This document shows positions 26,854-36,178 of a stretch of 57,780 nucleotides of DNA, piece after piece. Where the stretch lies: assembly GCA_902767845.1 (NCBI GenBank), contig CACXIV010000006.1, forward strand, positions 1-57,780, read 5' to 3'. This DNA is from an uncultured Ruminococcus sp. GTDB taxonomy: Bacteria > Bacillota > Clostridia > Oscillospirales > Acutalibacteraceae. Position numbers and translations under genes: made by a program. Within the stretch, counting starts at the first letter, position 1; every line of letters starts with the position of its first letter. The notes below the pieces were generated by a model. That model searched no databases. It was not told the origin of the DNA and saw only the letters and a program-made list of their open reading frames with translations.

Positions 26854-27363
26854 ATGAGTTCTAAATCAAAAAAGATCCCCGCCGAGAAATTGTCGGAGAG
26901 AGAAAAGCTAAGAAAAAAGAAAAAGAAAAAAATCAAGGCGATAATCGCCTGCTCGATCGCTGCCGTCGTGATCGCCTGCACAGTCACCGCACTTATACTC
27001 GTTTCACGGTATCAGGCTAAGGCTAACGAGCTTTACGGCGTCACGTGGACTCCGGTGTCGGCAAAAAACGCGAGCGAGGACGAGGTGGACGTTTCCGAGA
27101 TATACGACGTCATGTATTCAAATTATCAGGGAAGCCTGACCTTTGAAAAGGACGGCACGTTCCGCTTCTGGATGGCTCCCGGTCTGCCGGACGACGGCAC
27201 TCATTCGGGAACTTTCGAGGTCGACGGAGATACAATTAAAGCCTGCTTTGACGAGGGAACTCAGACGGAGTTTTTCATCGACCGCGATAACGGGGAGATC
27301 AAAACGATACAGCTCGGCTATAACGATTACACCGTCTACTTCGGAAAAAGCGCTAATCAATAA
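26854..27363 (+). CDS. membrane-anchored extracellular protein (paralogue of 26230)
   Basis: A 169-residue protein with a very basic cytoplasmic start (KLRKKKKKKIK), one membrane helix (about 31-52) and a beta-rich outer domain. That domain matches the C-terminal part of the preceding protein in the order FxxDGTF, a GTF/GGY strand, and a final VYFG. Such DGTF strands occur in lipocalin-like domains of gut Firmicutes. It ends the operon before the terminator at 27372. Confidence 0.7.
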   Translation: MSSKSKKIPAEKLSEREKLRKKKKKKIKAIIACSIAAVVIACTVTALILVSRYQAKANELYGVTWTPVSAKNASEDEVDVSEIYDVMYSNYQGSLTFEKDGTFRFWMAPGLPDDGTHSGTFEVDGDTIKACFDEGTQTEFFIDRDNGEIKTIQLGYNDYTVYFGKSANQ

Positions 27364-27371
27364 TATCATCT

Positions 27372-27404
27372 AAAGCCCTTCGGTCACGCCGGAGGGCTTT
27401 TGCA
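27372..27404. terminator. bidirectional terminator
   Basis: A 12-bp stem with one G-U pair (27372-27383 with 27389-27400) with T-runs on both sides. It ends the plus-strand operon and overlaps the stop of the minus-strand gene at 27384. Confidence 0.85.
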
Positions 27405-27632
27405 GTCTACCATGACATACCACCGCTTTTCGTCATAAAAAAGATACCTGATCTTTCCCAAAATAACGCAGGTGAACTTTATTTCACATTTTCTTTTGTC
27501 GGGCAGCCTTTTGTATCTTATGTCAATGACCTTGCTGATGGGGTAGCAGTGGTTTTCGTCCCAAGTGATTATTTCGGGAACGATGTTTCCGCCTTCTTCA
27601 AATGTAGCCCTTACGCTGACAAATCTTTTCAT
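27384..27632 (-). CDS. small SOS-controlled protein
   Basis: This 82-residue protein has the order VRATFEEGGNIVPEIITWDE, ISKVIDIRYK, KIRYLFYDEKRWYVMVD. I associate this pattern with small uncharacterised proteins often found beside Y-family DNA polymerases in Clostridia, but I cannot run the search. The promoter contains a perfect LexA-type box, so induction by DNA damage is likely. ATG 27632 is chosen because GAGGTG is four bases upstream. No polymerase gene is adjacent here. Confidence 0.72.
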   Translation of the reverse strand: MKRFVSVRATFEEGGNIVPEIITWDENHCYPISKVIDIRYKRLPDKRKCEIKFTCVILGKIRYLFYDEKRWYVMVDCKSPPA

Positions 27633-27651
27633 ATCGCACCTCAAAGCAAAA

Positions 27652-27699
27652 CAAACGTATGTTTGATTATATTATAGAACAAGTGTTCTAATTTGTCAA
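27652..27699 (-). promoter_or_regulatory. LexA-controlled promoter with two boxes
   Basis: On the minus strand TTGACA (27699-27694), a 17-nt spacer and TATAAT (27676-27671) form a near-ideal promoter. The spacer contains GAACAAGTGTTC (27677-27688, plus-strand reading), matching the Gram-positive LexA/DinR core GAAC-N4-GTTC with the RNRY centre. A second, symmetric variant, CAAACGTATGTTTG (27652-27665), lies just downstream over the start of the transcript. Confidence 0.85.
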
Positions 27700-27764
27700 C
27701 AGCCAATATATTGTCAAATTATGCCGATAAACACTGTATATTGATTACATCTGTGTAATTCTCA

Positions 27765-27793
27765 TTTACAAAACCAATATCTTGTGGTAGAAT
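27765..27793 (+). promoter_or_regulatory. pyrE promoter
   Basis: TTTACA (27765-27770) and TAGAAT (27788-27793), spacer 17 nt. The ribosome site ACGGAGGA is at 27831-27838. No PyrR-type attenuator could be recognised in the short leader. Confidence 0.55.
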
Positions 27794-27843
27794 TGAAAAT
27801 GTAAAATTATGCAAACAAATATTTGAATTTACGGAGGATCATC

Positions 27844-28518
27844 ATGGAAGCTTATAAAAAAGAATTTATCGAGTTTATGGTAGACTGCCGGGTTCTTAAA
27901 TTCGGCGACTTCACGACCAAGAGCGGACGCAAGACCCCGTTCTTTGTAAACACCGGCTTTTACAGAACAGGCGCTCAGCTTCGCAGGCTCGGCTCATACT
28001 ACGCCGAGGCGATAAAAAACGCATTCGGACTTGATTTCGACGTGCTTTTCGGACCCGCCTACAAGGGTATACCGCTCTCCGTCGCGGCGACTATCGCGAT
28101 CAGCGAGAAGTACGGCGCCGATATCCGCTACTGCTCAAACCGCAAGGAGATAAAGGATCACGGCGATAAGGGTATCCTCCTCGGAAGCCCCATCGAAAAC
28201 GGCGACAAAATAGTCATTATAGAGGACGTTACCACTGCCGGCACGTCTATCGGCGAGACCCTGCCGATCATCAAGGCTCAGGGCAACGTTGATCCGATCG
28301 GACTCGTTGTTTCCGTAGACAGAATGGAGCGCGGTCAGGGCGAAAAGAGCGCCCTTGCCGAGATCGAGGAAAAATACGGCTTAAAGACGACCGCCATAGT
28401 AACAATGGCCGAGGTAGTCGAGCATCTGTATAATAAGGAATATAACGGCAAGGTTATTATTGACGATACGCTCAAGGCGGCGATCGACGCTTATTACGAG
28501 CAGTACGGCGTAAAATAA
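27844..28518 (+). CDS. pyrE: orotate phosphoribosyltransferase
   Basis: A 224-residue enzyme that joins orotate to PRPP to make OMP in pyrimidine synthesis. The orotate-side segment FTTKSGRKTPFFVNTGFY, the FGPAYKGIPLS loop and the PRPP motif IVIIEDVTTAGTS are intact. ATG 27844 follows GGAGG by eight bases; an ATG at 27823 lies upstream of that site and is rejected. It heads a run with radC, uvrB and two topoisomerase genes, though no other pyr genes are here. Confidence 0.94.
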   Translation: MEAYKKEFIEFMVDCRVLKFGDFTTKSGRKTPFFVNTGFYRTGAQLRRLGSYYAEAIKNAFGLDFDVLFGPAYKGIPLSVAATIAISEKYGADIRYCSNRKEIKDHGDKGILLGSPIENGDKIVIIEDVTTAGTSIGETLPIIKAQGNVDPIGLVVSVDRMERGQGEKSALAEIEEKYGLKTTAIVTMAEVVEHLYNKEYNGKVIIDDTLKAAIDAYYEQYGVK

Positions 28519-28532
28519 TACGGAGAATAATT

Positions 28533-29216
28533 ATGGCTTCTTCAAACTCGTCGGTACACGACGGTCACAGAAAAACGGTAAAGAAAAAGTTTATAGAAAA
28601 CGGGCTTGACGTTTTTGAGCCGCATGAGGCGCTCGAGCTGTATCTTTATTACGCGATCCCGAGAAGAGATACAAATCCGCTCGCGCACAGGCTGCTCGAC
28701 CGATTTGTTACAATAGCGGGAGTCTGCGACGCGCCGATCGACGAGCTGATGAACGAGTTTGGACTGACCGAAAACACCGCGGTCTTGCTGAAGCTGCTGC
28801 CGCAGATGTCCAGGCTGTATAACGAGTCGAAGCTGTCCGACGAAAACATAATCAAGCTCGATACGATCGGCGACCTTATGAAGTCAAAATTCATCGGAAG
28901 GACAGAGGAGGTCGTTGTACTGCTGCTCGGAGACGCCAAGGGAAAGATAATTTTCTTCGACGTCATCTCAAAGGGCTCGATCAACTCCTCGGATATACCT
29001 ATCCGCAAGATCGTCGACCTGTCCATCAGGCACAACGCAAAGCTCGCTTTTATGGCGCACAATCATCCGAGCGGCAACGCGCTGCCGTCAAAAAGCGACG
29101 TCGACACAACTCTCCTTATCCGCACCACGCTAAAAACAGTGGGAGTTCAGCTTTACGACCACTTCATTGTAACAGACGACGACTATGTTTCTCTACGCGA
29201 GAGCAATATGATTTAA
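28533..29216 (+). CDS. radC: RadC family (JAB/MPN metalloprotein-fold) protein
   Basis: A 227-residue RadC-type protein. The N-terminal helix-hairpin-helix part (about 1-100) starts [11 protein letters not shown], and the C-terminal JAB/MPN domain has [16 protein letters not shown], the zinc-type motif, with an upstream conserved Glu. The family is widely called a DNA repair protein, but its role is not settled. It is 14 bp after pyrE, and uvrB starts one base after its stop. Confidence 0.88.
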   Translation: MASSNSSVHDGHRKTVKKKFIENGLDVFEPHEALELYLYYAIPRRDTNPLAHRLLDRFVTIAGVCDAPIDELMNEFGLTENTAVLLKLLPQMSRLYNESKLSDENIIKLDTIGDLMKSKFIGRTEEVVVLLLGDAKGKIIFFDVISKGSINSSDIPIRKIVDLSIRHNAKLAFMAHNHPSGNALPSKSDVDTTLLIRTTLKTVGVQLYDHFIVTDDDYVSLRESNMI

Positions 29217-29217
29217 T

Positions 29218-31176
29218 ATGGAATTTAAGATTCATTCAAAATACAAGCCAACGGGCGACCAGCCCGAAACGATAGAAAAGCTTACCCAAAGCATTTTGTC
29301 GGGCAACAAGGAACAAACCCTGCTCGGAGTTACCGGCTCGGGCAAGACCTTCACCATGGCGAACATCATTGAGCGTGTGCAGAGGCCGACTCTCGTTTTG
29401 GCGCACAACAAAACGCTCGCCGCTCAGCTTTGCAGCGAGTTCAAGGAGTTCTTTCCCGACAACGCCGTGGAGTATTTTGTGTCGTATTACGACTACTATC
29501 AGCCCGAGGCGTACGTCGCCCAGACCGATACGTACATCGAAAAGGACAGCTCCATAAACGACGAGATCGACAAGCTTCGCCACAGCGCTACACTCGCCCT
29601 GTCCGAGCGCAGGGACGTTATCATAGTGGCTTCCGTATCGTGCATCTACAGCCTTGGAAACCCTATAGATTACCGCAACATGGTTATCTCGCTCCGCCCG
29701 GGAATGGAAAAATCCCGGGACGAGCTTGTAAAAAAGCTCGTTGAGCTTCAATATGAGCGCAACGACATCAACTTTATCCGCAACAAATTCAGAGTCAGGG
29801 GAGACGTTGTCGAGATCTTCCCGGCGTCATCAAACGACTCGGTTATACGTGTGGAATTTTTCGGCGACGAGATCGACCGTATCTCCGAGATCAATCCGCT
29901 CACAGGCGAGCTAAAGGCGATACTCAGGCACGCCGCGGTATATCCTGCGTCGCACTATATTGTTTCAAGGGATAAAATGCAGACCGCTCTCGCGGAGATC
30001 GAGTGCGAGCTCGAGGAAAGGCTCGAGTATTTCAGGAATAACGGCAAGCTGCTCGAGGCTCAGCGCATTGAGCAGCGCACCAGATACGATATGGAAATGT
30101 TAAGCGAGATCGGCTTTTGCACGGGTATCGAAAACTACTCCCGTATCCTGTCCGGCAGAGCTCCGGGCTCCTCGCCTTATACGCTGCTCGACTATTTTCC
30201 GAAGGACTATCTGCTTTTTGTAGATGAATCCCACGTTACGCTGCCGCAGGTCAGAGGAATGTACATGGGCGACCGCGCGCGCAAAAAGAGCCTCATAGAT
30301 TACGGCTTCAGGCTGCCGTCCGCCTACGATAACCGACCGCTCAACTTCGACGAGTTCTATGATAGGGTAAATCAGGCGGTATTTGTCAGCGCTACCCCCG
30401 GCGACCTTGAGCTCAATTCAAGTCAGGTTATCGCCGAACAGATCATAAGACCCACCGGTCTGCTCGATCCCGAGATCTCCGTAAGGCCGACGGAAGGTCA
30501 GCTCGACGATCTTGTATCCGAGATAAATATCAGGTCGGAGAAAAAGCAGCGCACTCTCGTCACCACACTCACCAAGAAGATGGCGGAGGATCTGACTTCC
30601 TACCTTGAAACAATGGGGATCCGCGTGCGTTATATGCACCACGATATCGACACCGTCGAGCGCATGGAGATCGTTCGCGATCTTCGCCTCGGAGAATTTG
30701 ACGTGCTCGTCGGTATCAACCTGCTCAGAGAAGGACTCGATATCCCCGAGGTATCGCTCGTCGCGGTTCTTGACGCCGACAAAGAGGGCTTCCTGCGCTC
30801 AACGCGCTCGCTTATCCAGATCACCGGACGCGCCGCGCGAAACAGCGAGGGCATGGTCATCATGTACGCCGACAGCGTTACCGAATCCATGCGCGTCTGT
30901 ATCGAGGAAACCAACCGCAGGCGCGAGCTCCAGCAGAAATACAACGAGGAACACGGCATAACCCCAAAGACCATAGTTAAAAAGGTCAGCGAAATACTCG
31001 AGATATCCACTCACGACGACAGTGAGTTCAAAAATACAAAAAAGCTCTCCAAGGCTCAGCGCCAGCAGCTTATCGACAGCCTGACCAAGGAGATGAAGGC
31101 AGCCGCGCGGCTTCTTGAATTTGAGCACGCGGCGTATCTGCGCGACAAGATCAGCAAGCTGCGCGCGGAAAAGTAA
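29218..31176 (+). CDS. uvrB: excinuclease ABC subunit B
   Basis: A 652-residue UvrB. Visible are the Walker [17 protein letters not shown], the beta-hairpin region [21 protein letters not shown], Walker [19 protein letters not shown], the helicase motifs [15 protein letters not shown] and [38 protein letters not shown], and a C-terminal UVR domain (about 615-650). It loads onto damaged DNA with UvrA and recruits UvrC. There is no clear GGAGG; the ATG lies one base past the radC stop, suggesting coupled translation. Confidence 0.97.
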   Translation: MEFKIHSKYKPTGDQPETIEKLTQSILSGNKEQTLLGVTGSGKTFTMANIIERVQRPTLVLAHNKTLAAQLCSEFKEFFPDNAVEYFVSYYDYYQPEAYVAQTDTYIEKDSSINDEIDKLRHSATLALSERRDVIIVASVSCIYSLGNPIDYRNMVISLRPGMEKSRDELVKKLVELQYERNDINFIRNKFRVRGDVVEIFPASSNDSVIRVEFFGDEIDRISEINPLTGELKAILRHAAVYPASHYIVSRDKMQTALAEIECELEERLEYFRNNGKLLEAQRIEQRTRYDMEMLSEIGFCTGIENYSRILSGRAPGSSPYTLLDYFPKDYLLFVDESHVTLPQVRGMYMGDRARKKSLIDYGFRLPSAYDNRPLNFDEFYDRVNQAVFVSATPGDLELNSSQVIAEQIIRPTGLLDPEISVRPTEGQLDDLVSEINIRSEKKQRTLVTTLTKKMAEDLTSYLETMGIRVRYMHHDIDTVERMEIVRDLRLGEFDVLVGINLLREGLDIPEVSLVAVLDADKEGFLRSTRSLIQITGRAARNSEGMVIMYADSVTESMRVCIEETNRRRELQQKYNEEHGITPKTIVKKVSEILEISTHDDSEFKNTKKLSKAQRQQLIDSLTKEMKAAARLLEFEHAAYLRDKISKLRAEK

Positions 31177-31203
31177 AGAACGAATAAGCAGGAAGGTATA
31201 TGA

Positions 31204-33189
31204 ATGGCTAAGAAAAAGACTGCGGAATACGGCAACGACAGTATTACCACTCTAAAGGGCGCCGACAGAGTAAGAAAGCGCCCGTCGGTAATCTTCGGCT
31301 CCGACGGACTCGACGGCTGCGAACACTCGGTGTTTGAGATCCTCTCTAACTCGATCGACGAGGCGAGAGAGGGCTTCGGCAAAAAAATCAGCGTCACAAG
31401 GTTCTCCGACGGTTCCATCGAGGTCGAGGATCACGGCAGAGGTATCCCCGTCGATTTCAACGAAAAGGAAAACCGCTATAACTGGGAGCTTGTTTTCTGC
31501 GAGATGTATGCCGGCGGCAAATACAACAACAATCAGGGAGAAAGCTACGAGTTTTCGCTCGGAATGAACGGCTTGGGTCTTTGCTCGACCCAGTACAGTT
31601 CAGAGTATATGGACGTAGATATCCGCCGCGACGGTTTTCGCTACACCCTTCACTTTGAAAAGGGCGAGAACATCGGCGGTCTGAAAAAGGAACCGTACGC
31701 AAAAAAGGATACCGGCACCAAGATCACGTGGAAGCCCGATCTTGAGGTGTTTACCGATATTGATATCAAGCCCGGTTACTTCATCGACGTAATGAAGCGT
31801 CAGGCGATAGTCAACGCCGGCGTGGAGTTTATCTTCCGCAATCAAAACGGCAGGGGCTATGACACTACCTCCTTCAACTACGCCAACGGCGTAGTTGACC
31901 ACGTTGCCGAGGTCATAGGCGAAAACGGACTTACCTCGGTCCAGCACTGGCAGACAGAGGTCAAGACCCGTGACCGCGACGATAAGCCTGAGTACAAATG
32001 CAAAATGGACATCGCGGTGGCGTTCTCCAACAAGGTCAGCCTGACCGAATACTATCATAATTCAAGCTGGCTCGAGCACGGCGGCGCGCCCGATAAGGCG
32101 GTGCGCAACGCCTTTGTTTATCAGATCGACAACTACCTGAAAACCAACAATAAATACAATAAAACCGAGAGCAAAATCAAATTTGACGACATAGAGGATT
32201 GCCTTGTGTGCGTTATCTCCTCATTCTCGAGCATAGCGTCCTACGCCAACCAGACCAAAAAAGCCGTGACCAACAAGGGTATCCAGGACGCTATGACGGC
32301 GTTTCTGCGCCAGAGCCTCGAGATCTACTTCATTGAGAACCCGATCGAGGCGGACAAGATCGCCGAACAGGTGCTTGTCAACAAGCGCAGCCGCGAAAAC
32401 GCCGAAAAAACAAGGCTCAATATCAAAAAGAAGCTCTCGGGCAACCTCGACATTACCAACCGCGTAGCAAAATTCGTCGACTGCCGCAGCAAGGACGTCG
32501 GTCAGCGCGAGCTCTTTATTGTAGAGGGCGACTCGGCTCTCGGCGCCTGCAAGCAGGCGAGAGACCCCGATTTTCAGGCGATAATGCCGATCAGGGGCAA
32601 GATACTCAACTGTCTAAAGGCGGACTACGACAAAATATTCAAGAGCGAGATCATCACCGATCTGCTCAAGGTTCTCGGCTGCGGAGTCGAGGTTAAGTCA
32701 AAGGCAAATAAGAATCTCGCAACCTTCGACATGGACGCCCTGCGCTGGAACAAGGTCATCCTCTGCACCGACGCCGACGTTGACGGCTTCCAGATCCGCA
32801 CGCTCCTGCTGACAATGCTCTACCGCCTTACGCCGACATTGATCGACGAGGGCAAGGTGTTCATCGCCGAATCTCCGCTTTATGAGATCACATCAAAAAA
32901 TGACGTGTATTTCGCGTATGACGAATCCGAAAAGGACGAGTTTATTGAGCGGATCGGCAAGGAAAAGTTCACCGTACAGCGCAGCAAGGGTCTCGGCGAA
33001 AACGAGCCCGATATGATGAATCTGACCACCATGAACCCAAAAACCCGCAGACTCATCAAGGTAATGCCCGACGACGCTGAGCAGACGGCTCAGATCTTTG
33101 ACATCCTGCTCGGAGACAATCTTCAGGGGCGCAAGGATTATATCGTCGAGCACGGCAGCGAATATATTGATAATCTCGACGTAAGCTAA
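31204..33189 (+). CDS. diverged type IIA topoisomerase subunit B (GyrB/ParE family)
   Basis: A 661-residue ATPase/Toprim subunit. The GHKL ATPase has ILSNSIDEA and DHGRGIPV; the lid reads GMNGLGLCSTQYSS where classical GyrB has GLHGVGASVVNALS. The Toprim domain has EGDSALGA, MPIRGKILN and the metal triad in CTDADVDGFQIR. The divergence and shorter length set it apart from standard GyrB, and it pairs with the next gene. It is probably a second topoisomerase of Clostridia with topo IV-like work. ATG 31204 follows GGAAGG. Confidence 0.88.
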   Translation: MAKKKTAEYGNDSITTLKGADRVRKRPSVIFGSDGLDGCEHSVFEILSNSIDEAREGFGKKISVTRFSDGSIEVEDHGRGIPVDFNEKENRYNWELVFCEMYAGGKYNNNQGESYEFSLGMNGLGLCSTQYSSEYMDVDIRRDGFRYTLHFEKGENIGGLKKEPYAKKDTGTKITWKPDLEVFTDIDIKPGYFIDVMKRQAIVNAGVEFIFRNQNGRGYDTTSFNYANGVVDHVAEVIGENGLTSVQHWQTEVKTRDRDDKPEYKCKMDIAVAFSNKVSLTEYYHNSSWLEHGGAPDKAVRNAFVYQIDNYLKTNNKYNKTESKIKFDDIEDCLVCVISSFSSIASYANQTKKAVTNKGIQDAMTAFLRQSLEIYFIENPIEADKIAEQVLVNKRSRENAEKTRLNIKKKLSGNLDITNRVAKFVDCRSKDVGQRELFIVEGDSALGACKQARDPDFQAIMPIRGKILNCLKADYDKIFKSEIITDLLKVLGCGVEVKSKANKNLATFDMDALRWNKVILCTDADVDGFQIRTLLLTMLYRLTPTLIDEGKVFIAESPLYEITSKNDVYFAYDESEKDEFIERIGKEKFTVQRSKGLGENEPDMMNLTTMNPKTRRLIKVMPDDAEQTAQIFDILLGDNLQGRKDYIVEHGSEYIDNLDVS

Positions 33190-33201
33190 GGAGGCGAAAC
33201 A

Positions 33202-35442
33202 ATGGCTCCGAAAAAGAAAACTTCAAAGAGGTCTCAACCCGAAAAAACTCACGGCGTTATCAACGGCGCCGGTGATGTTGTGGAGCAGCCCATAGTTTCC
33301 ACCATCCGCGAAAATTACATGCCCTACGCCATGAGCGTTATTCTGTCGCGCGCGATCCCCGAGATCGACGGCTTCAAGCCGTCCCACCGCAAGCTGCTCT
33401 ACACGATGTACAAAATGGGTCTGCTCAACGGCTCGCGCACCAAGTCGGCGAACATCGTCGGCGCGACGATGAAGCTCAATCCGCACGGCGATTCGGCTAT
33501 CTACGACACAATGGTTCGCCTGTCGCGCGGATACGAGGCGCTGCTGCACCCGTATATCGACTCTAAGGGCAACTTCGGCAAGTTCTACAGCCGCGATATG
33601 GCGTGGGCGGCTTCAAGATATACAGAGGCTAAATTGGCTCCGATCTGCAACGAGCTGTTCAGGGATATCGACAAGGACACGGTCGATTTTGTCGACAACT
33701 ATGACAATACCATGAAGGAGCCCTCGCTTTTGCCGACTGTTTTTCCTTCCGTGCTTGTTAACGCCAACACGGGTATAGCTGTAGGCATGGCGTCAAACAT
33801 CTGCTCCTTTAACTTAAGGGAGATATGCGAGACGACCGCAGCGCTTATCCGCGATCCCGACCACGACATAAAATCAACTCTTCCGGCGCCCGATTTTATC
33901 GGCGGCTGCCAAATTATTTACGACGAAAAGATCATAGATCAGGTCTACAAAACAGGCAGGGGCAGCATAAGGCTCCGCGCGAAATACGAGTACGACAAGT
34001 CCGCCAACTGCATTGATGTGCTCTCGATCCCGAGCACCACTACCTGCGAGGTGATAATCGAAAAGATAATCGACCTCGTTAAACAAGGCAAGGTCAAGGA
34101 GATCTCCGATATTCGCGACGAAACGGGTATCGACGGATTGAAGATCACAATGGATCTAAAGCGCGGCACCGACCCGGCAAAGCTAATGGCGAAGCTATTT
34201 AAGCTTACCACCCTTGAGGATTCCTACGCCTGCAACTTCAATGTCCTGATCGGCGGAGTCCCCATGGTGCTCGGCGTCAAAGCACTGCTCGAGGAATGGA
34301 TAGCGTTCAGGATTGAATGTGTAAAGCGCAGAACATTCTACGACCGCTCCAAAAAGGCGGACAAGCTCCATCTGCTCAAGGGACTTGAAAAGATCCTGCT
34401 CGACATCGACAAGGCGATAAAGATAATCCGCGAGACCGACGAGGAGATAGAGGTAGTCCCCAACCTTATGATCGGCTTCGGGATCGACAGGACCCAGGCG
34501 GAGTATGTCGCGGAGATCAAGCTCAGACACCTCAACCGTGAGTATATCCTGAAACGTACCAAGGATATCGAGGATCTTGAAAAAGAGATCGCCGAGCTCG
34601 ACGATATTTTAAAGAGCAAGGCGAGAATAAAGACCATAATAGTAAAAGAGCTCAAGGCGGCAGCCGAAAAGTACGGTCAGCCGCGCCGCAGCTTCATCAT
34701 CTACGAGGACACCTCCGTATATGTTGAGGAAAAGGAGACCGTGGACGATTACGCCTGCACCTTCTTCTTCACAAAGGAAGGCTATTTCAAAAAGATCACT
34801 CCGCTGTCGCTGAGAATGAGCGGCGCCCAGAAGCTAAAGGAAGGCGACGAGATAACCCAGACGATCGAGCTTTCCAACGACTGCGACCTGCTTTTCTTCT
34901 CCGATAAGTCGCAGGTCTACAAGGCTAAGGCGAGCGACTTCCAGAGCACAAAGGCGAGCGCCTTGGGTGAATACGTCGCGGCGAAGCTCGGCATGGACGA
35001 GGGAGAAAACGCCGTATACATGGTCGCTACAAAGGATTACAAGGGAATAATGCTGTTCGGCTTTGAAAACGGCAAGCTCGCGAAGATACCGCTTGAAGCC
35101 TACGCCACCAAAACGAACCGCAAAAAGCTGACGAACGCGTATTCAGACAAGTCAAAGCTTTCCTCAGCCATGTTCCTTGAGGAAGACAGGGAAGTGCTGC
35201 TAAAGGCTTCCTCAGGCAGGATGCTGCTTGTCCACACGGGCGCGCTCGCCCTTAAAACTACCCGTTCAACACAGGGCGTCGCGGTCATGAAGCTCAAAAA
35301 AGGACACACCCTGTTTGAGATCACTGATTACAAAGAGGGAATGTTCTCAAAGCCGCAGCGCTACCGCACACGCTCGCTCCCGGCGCTCGGAGCCATGCCC
35401 TCGAACGAGGATAACCGCGACGAACAGCTTTCACTTATATAA
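33202..35442 (+). CDS. diverged type IIA topoisomerase subunit A (GyrA/ParC family)
   Basis: A 746-residue breakage-reunion subunit. It has MPYAMSVILSRAIPEIDGFKPSHRKLLYTM, the active-site tyrosine Y140 in AASRYTEAKL, and the winged-helix and coiled-coil regions (IEDLEKEIAELDDIL near 455-470). The C-terminal domain (about 500-735) is a partial pinwheel with no GyrA box (QRRGGKG), which argues against true gyrase wrapping and for relaxation or decatenation. It follows the B subunit by 12 bp with GGAGG. Confidence 0.88.
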   Translation: MAPKKKTSKRSQPEKTHGVINGAGDVVEQPIVSTIRENYMPYAMSVILSRAIPEIDGFKPSHRKLLYTMYKMGLLNGSRTKSANIVGATMKLNPHGDSAIYDTMVRLSRGYEALLHPYIDSKGNFGKFYSRDMAWAASRYTEAKLAPICNELFRDIDKDTVDFVDNYDNTMKEPSLLPTVFPSVLVNANTGIAVGMASNICSFNLREICETTAALIRDPDHDIKSTLPAPDFIGGCQIIYDEKIIDQVYKTGRGSIRLRAKYEYDKSANCIDVLSIPSTTTCEVIIEKIIDLVKQGKVKEISDIRDETGIDGLKITMDLKRGTDPAKLMAKLFKLTTLEDSYACNFNVLIGGVPMVLGVKALLEEWIAFRIECVKRRTFYDRSKKADKLHLLKGLEKILLDIDKAIKIIRETDEEIEVVPNLMIGFGIDRTQAEYVAEIKLRHLNREYILKRTKDIEDLEKEIAELDDILKSKARIKTIIVKELKAAAEKYGQPRRSFIIYEDTSVYVEEKETVDDYACTFFFTKEGYFKKITPLSLRMSGAQKLKEGDEITQTIELSNDCDLLFFSDKSQVYKAKASDFQSTKASALGEYVAAKLGMDEGENAVYMVATKDYKGIMLFGFENGKLAKIPLEAYATKTNRKKLTNAYSDKSKLSSAMFLEEDREVLLKASSGRMLLVHTGALALKTTRSTQGVAVMKLKKGHTLFEITDYKEGMFSKPQRYRTRSLPALGAMPSNEDNRDEQLSLI

Positions 35443-35466
35443 TTTTAAAATATTTTAAAAAATCAC

Positions 35467-35495
35467 TTGAAAAAAATAATATATTATGTTAATAT
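35467..35495 (+). promoter_or_regulatory. secG promoter
   Basis: TTGAAA (35467-35472) and TAATAT (35490-35495), spacer 17 nt, in an AT-rich stretch after the topoisomerase gene. No strong terminator separates the two. Confidence 0.6.
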
Positions 35496-35551
35496 GTATA
35501 AGTTGAATAATAAATCTTAATGCGGATCACGCAGACGAAAGGACGATAAAT

Positions 35552-35806
35552 ATGAACGCATGGGGTATTGTACTCGGTGTAATACTCGCTTTAGTATCGA
35601 TCGCTATTATTGTTGTTATCATTTTACAGGAAGGTAACCAGCAGGGTATCGGTGTTGTTACCGGCGCAGCCGACTCTTATTTCTCAAAGAATAAGGCTCG
35701 CTCGATCGACGCTTTCCTCTCGCGCTGGACAAAGGTATTTGCCGCTGTATTTGTTCTTTTTGTAATAGCGCTCAACGTGCTTGCTTACTTCAATCTTTTA
35801 GGCTGA
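35552..35806 (+). CDS. secG: preprotein translocase subunit SecG
   Basis: An 84-residue protein with two membrane helices (about 4-25 and 60-80) and the loop motif LQEGNQQGIGVVTGAADSYFSKNKARS that marks SecG. It assists SecYE/SecA in protein export. It is monocistronic, with its own promoter and terminator. Confidence 0.92.
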   Translation: MNAWGIVLGVILALVSIAIIVVIILQEGNQQGIGVVTGAADSYFSKNKARSIDAFLSRWTKVFAAVFVLFVIALNVLAYFNLLG

Positions 35807-35833
35807 GCATAAAACAAATATCTAAAGCATATT

Positions 35834-35868
35834 ATAGACTGTCGGTATTCGGCAGTCTATTTTTATTT
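35834..35868 (+). terminator. secG terminator
   Basis: An 8-bp stem (35834-35841 with 35853-35860) with an inner GTCGG/CGGC pairing and a TTTTTATTT tail. Confidence 0.85.
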
Positions 35869-35881
35869 CGGAGATGTTTAT

Positions 35882-36142
35882 ATGCCATGGTGGGGAATTG
35901 CGGCGATTTTTACAGGATGCTTTATTGTTTTTTCCGTTCTTCATTATTTATCGCAAAAAAAGCACCCGTTCAAACGGGCGCTGCTTTCCATGATAGCCGG
36001 AGCGCTGACGCTGCTCGCGGTTAACCTCTGCTCGGGCTTTACGGGCGTATACATCCCCGTAAGCCTTCTGTCGATACTTGTTTCCGTTATCGGCGGAGTG
36101 CCGGGAGTGACTCTTATCCTTATCCTCAATACTTTTTTCTAA
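35882..36142 (+). CDS. BofA-like (pro-sigma-K processing inhibitor family) membrane protein
   Basis: An 86-residue protein with three hydrophobic stretches and the BofA family pattern NLCSGFTGVYIPVSLLSILVSVIGGVPGVTLILIL. BofA holds the SpoIVFB protease inactive until the SpoIVB signal arrives in Bacillus. spoIVB itself is in this window. Close relatives also occur outside sporulation operons, so the role is inferred. The ribosome site CGGAG lies about ten bases before the ATG. Confidence 0.72.
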   Translation: MPWWGIAAIFTGCFIVFSVLHYLSQKKHPFKRALLSMIAGALTLLAVNLCSGFTGVYIPVSLLSILVSVIGGVPGVTLILILNTFF

Positions 36143-36145
36143 AGC

Positions 36146-36178
36146 AAAAGCACCGCCGCTCAGGCAGTGCTTTTCTGT
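36146..36178. terminator. bidirectional terminator between convergent genes
   Basis: AAAAGCAC (36146-36153) pairs with GTGCTTTT (36167-36174), with an inner GCC/GGC. It lies between the BofA-like gene and the minus-strand DUF4364 gene. Confidence 0.8.

Noticed and set aside
35443-35466. AT-only palindrome after the topoisomerase A gene
   Set aside because: TTTTAAAATATTTTAAAA has no GC pairs to form a stable terminator stem.
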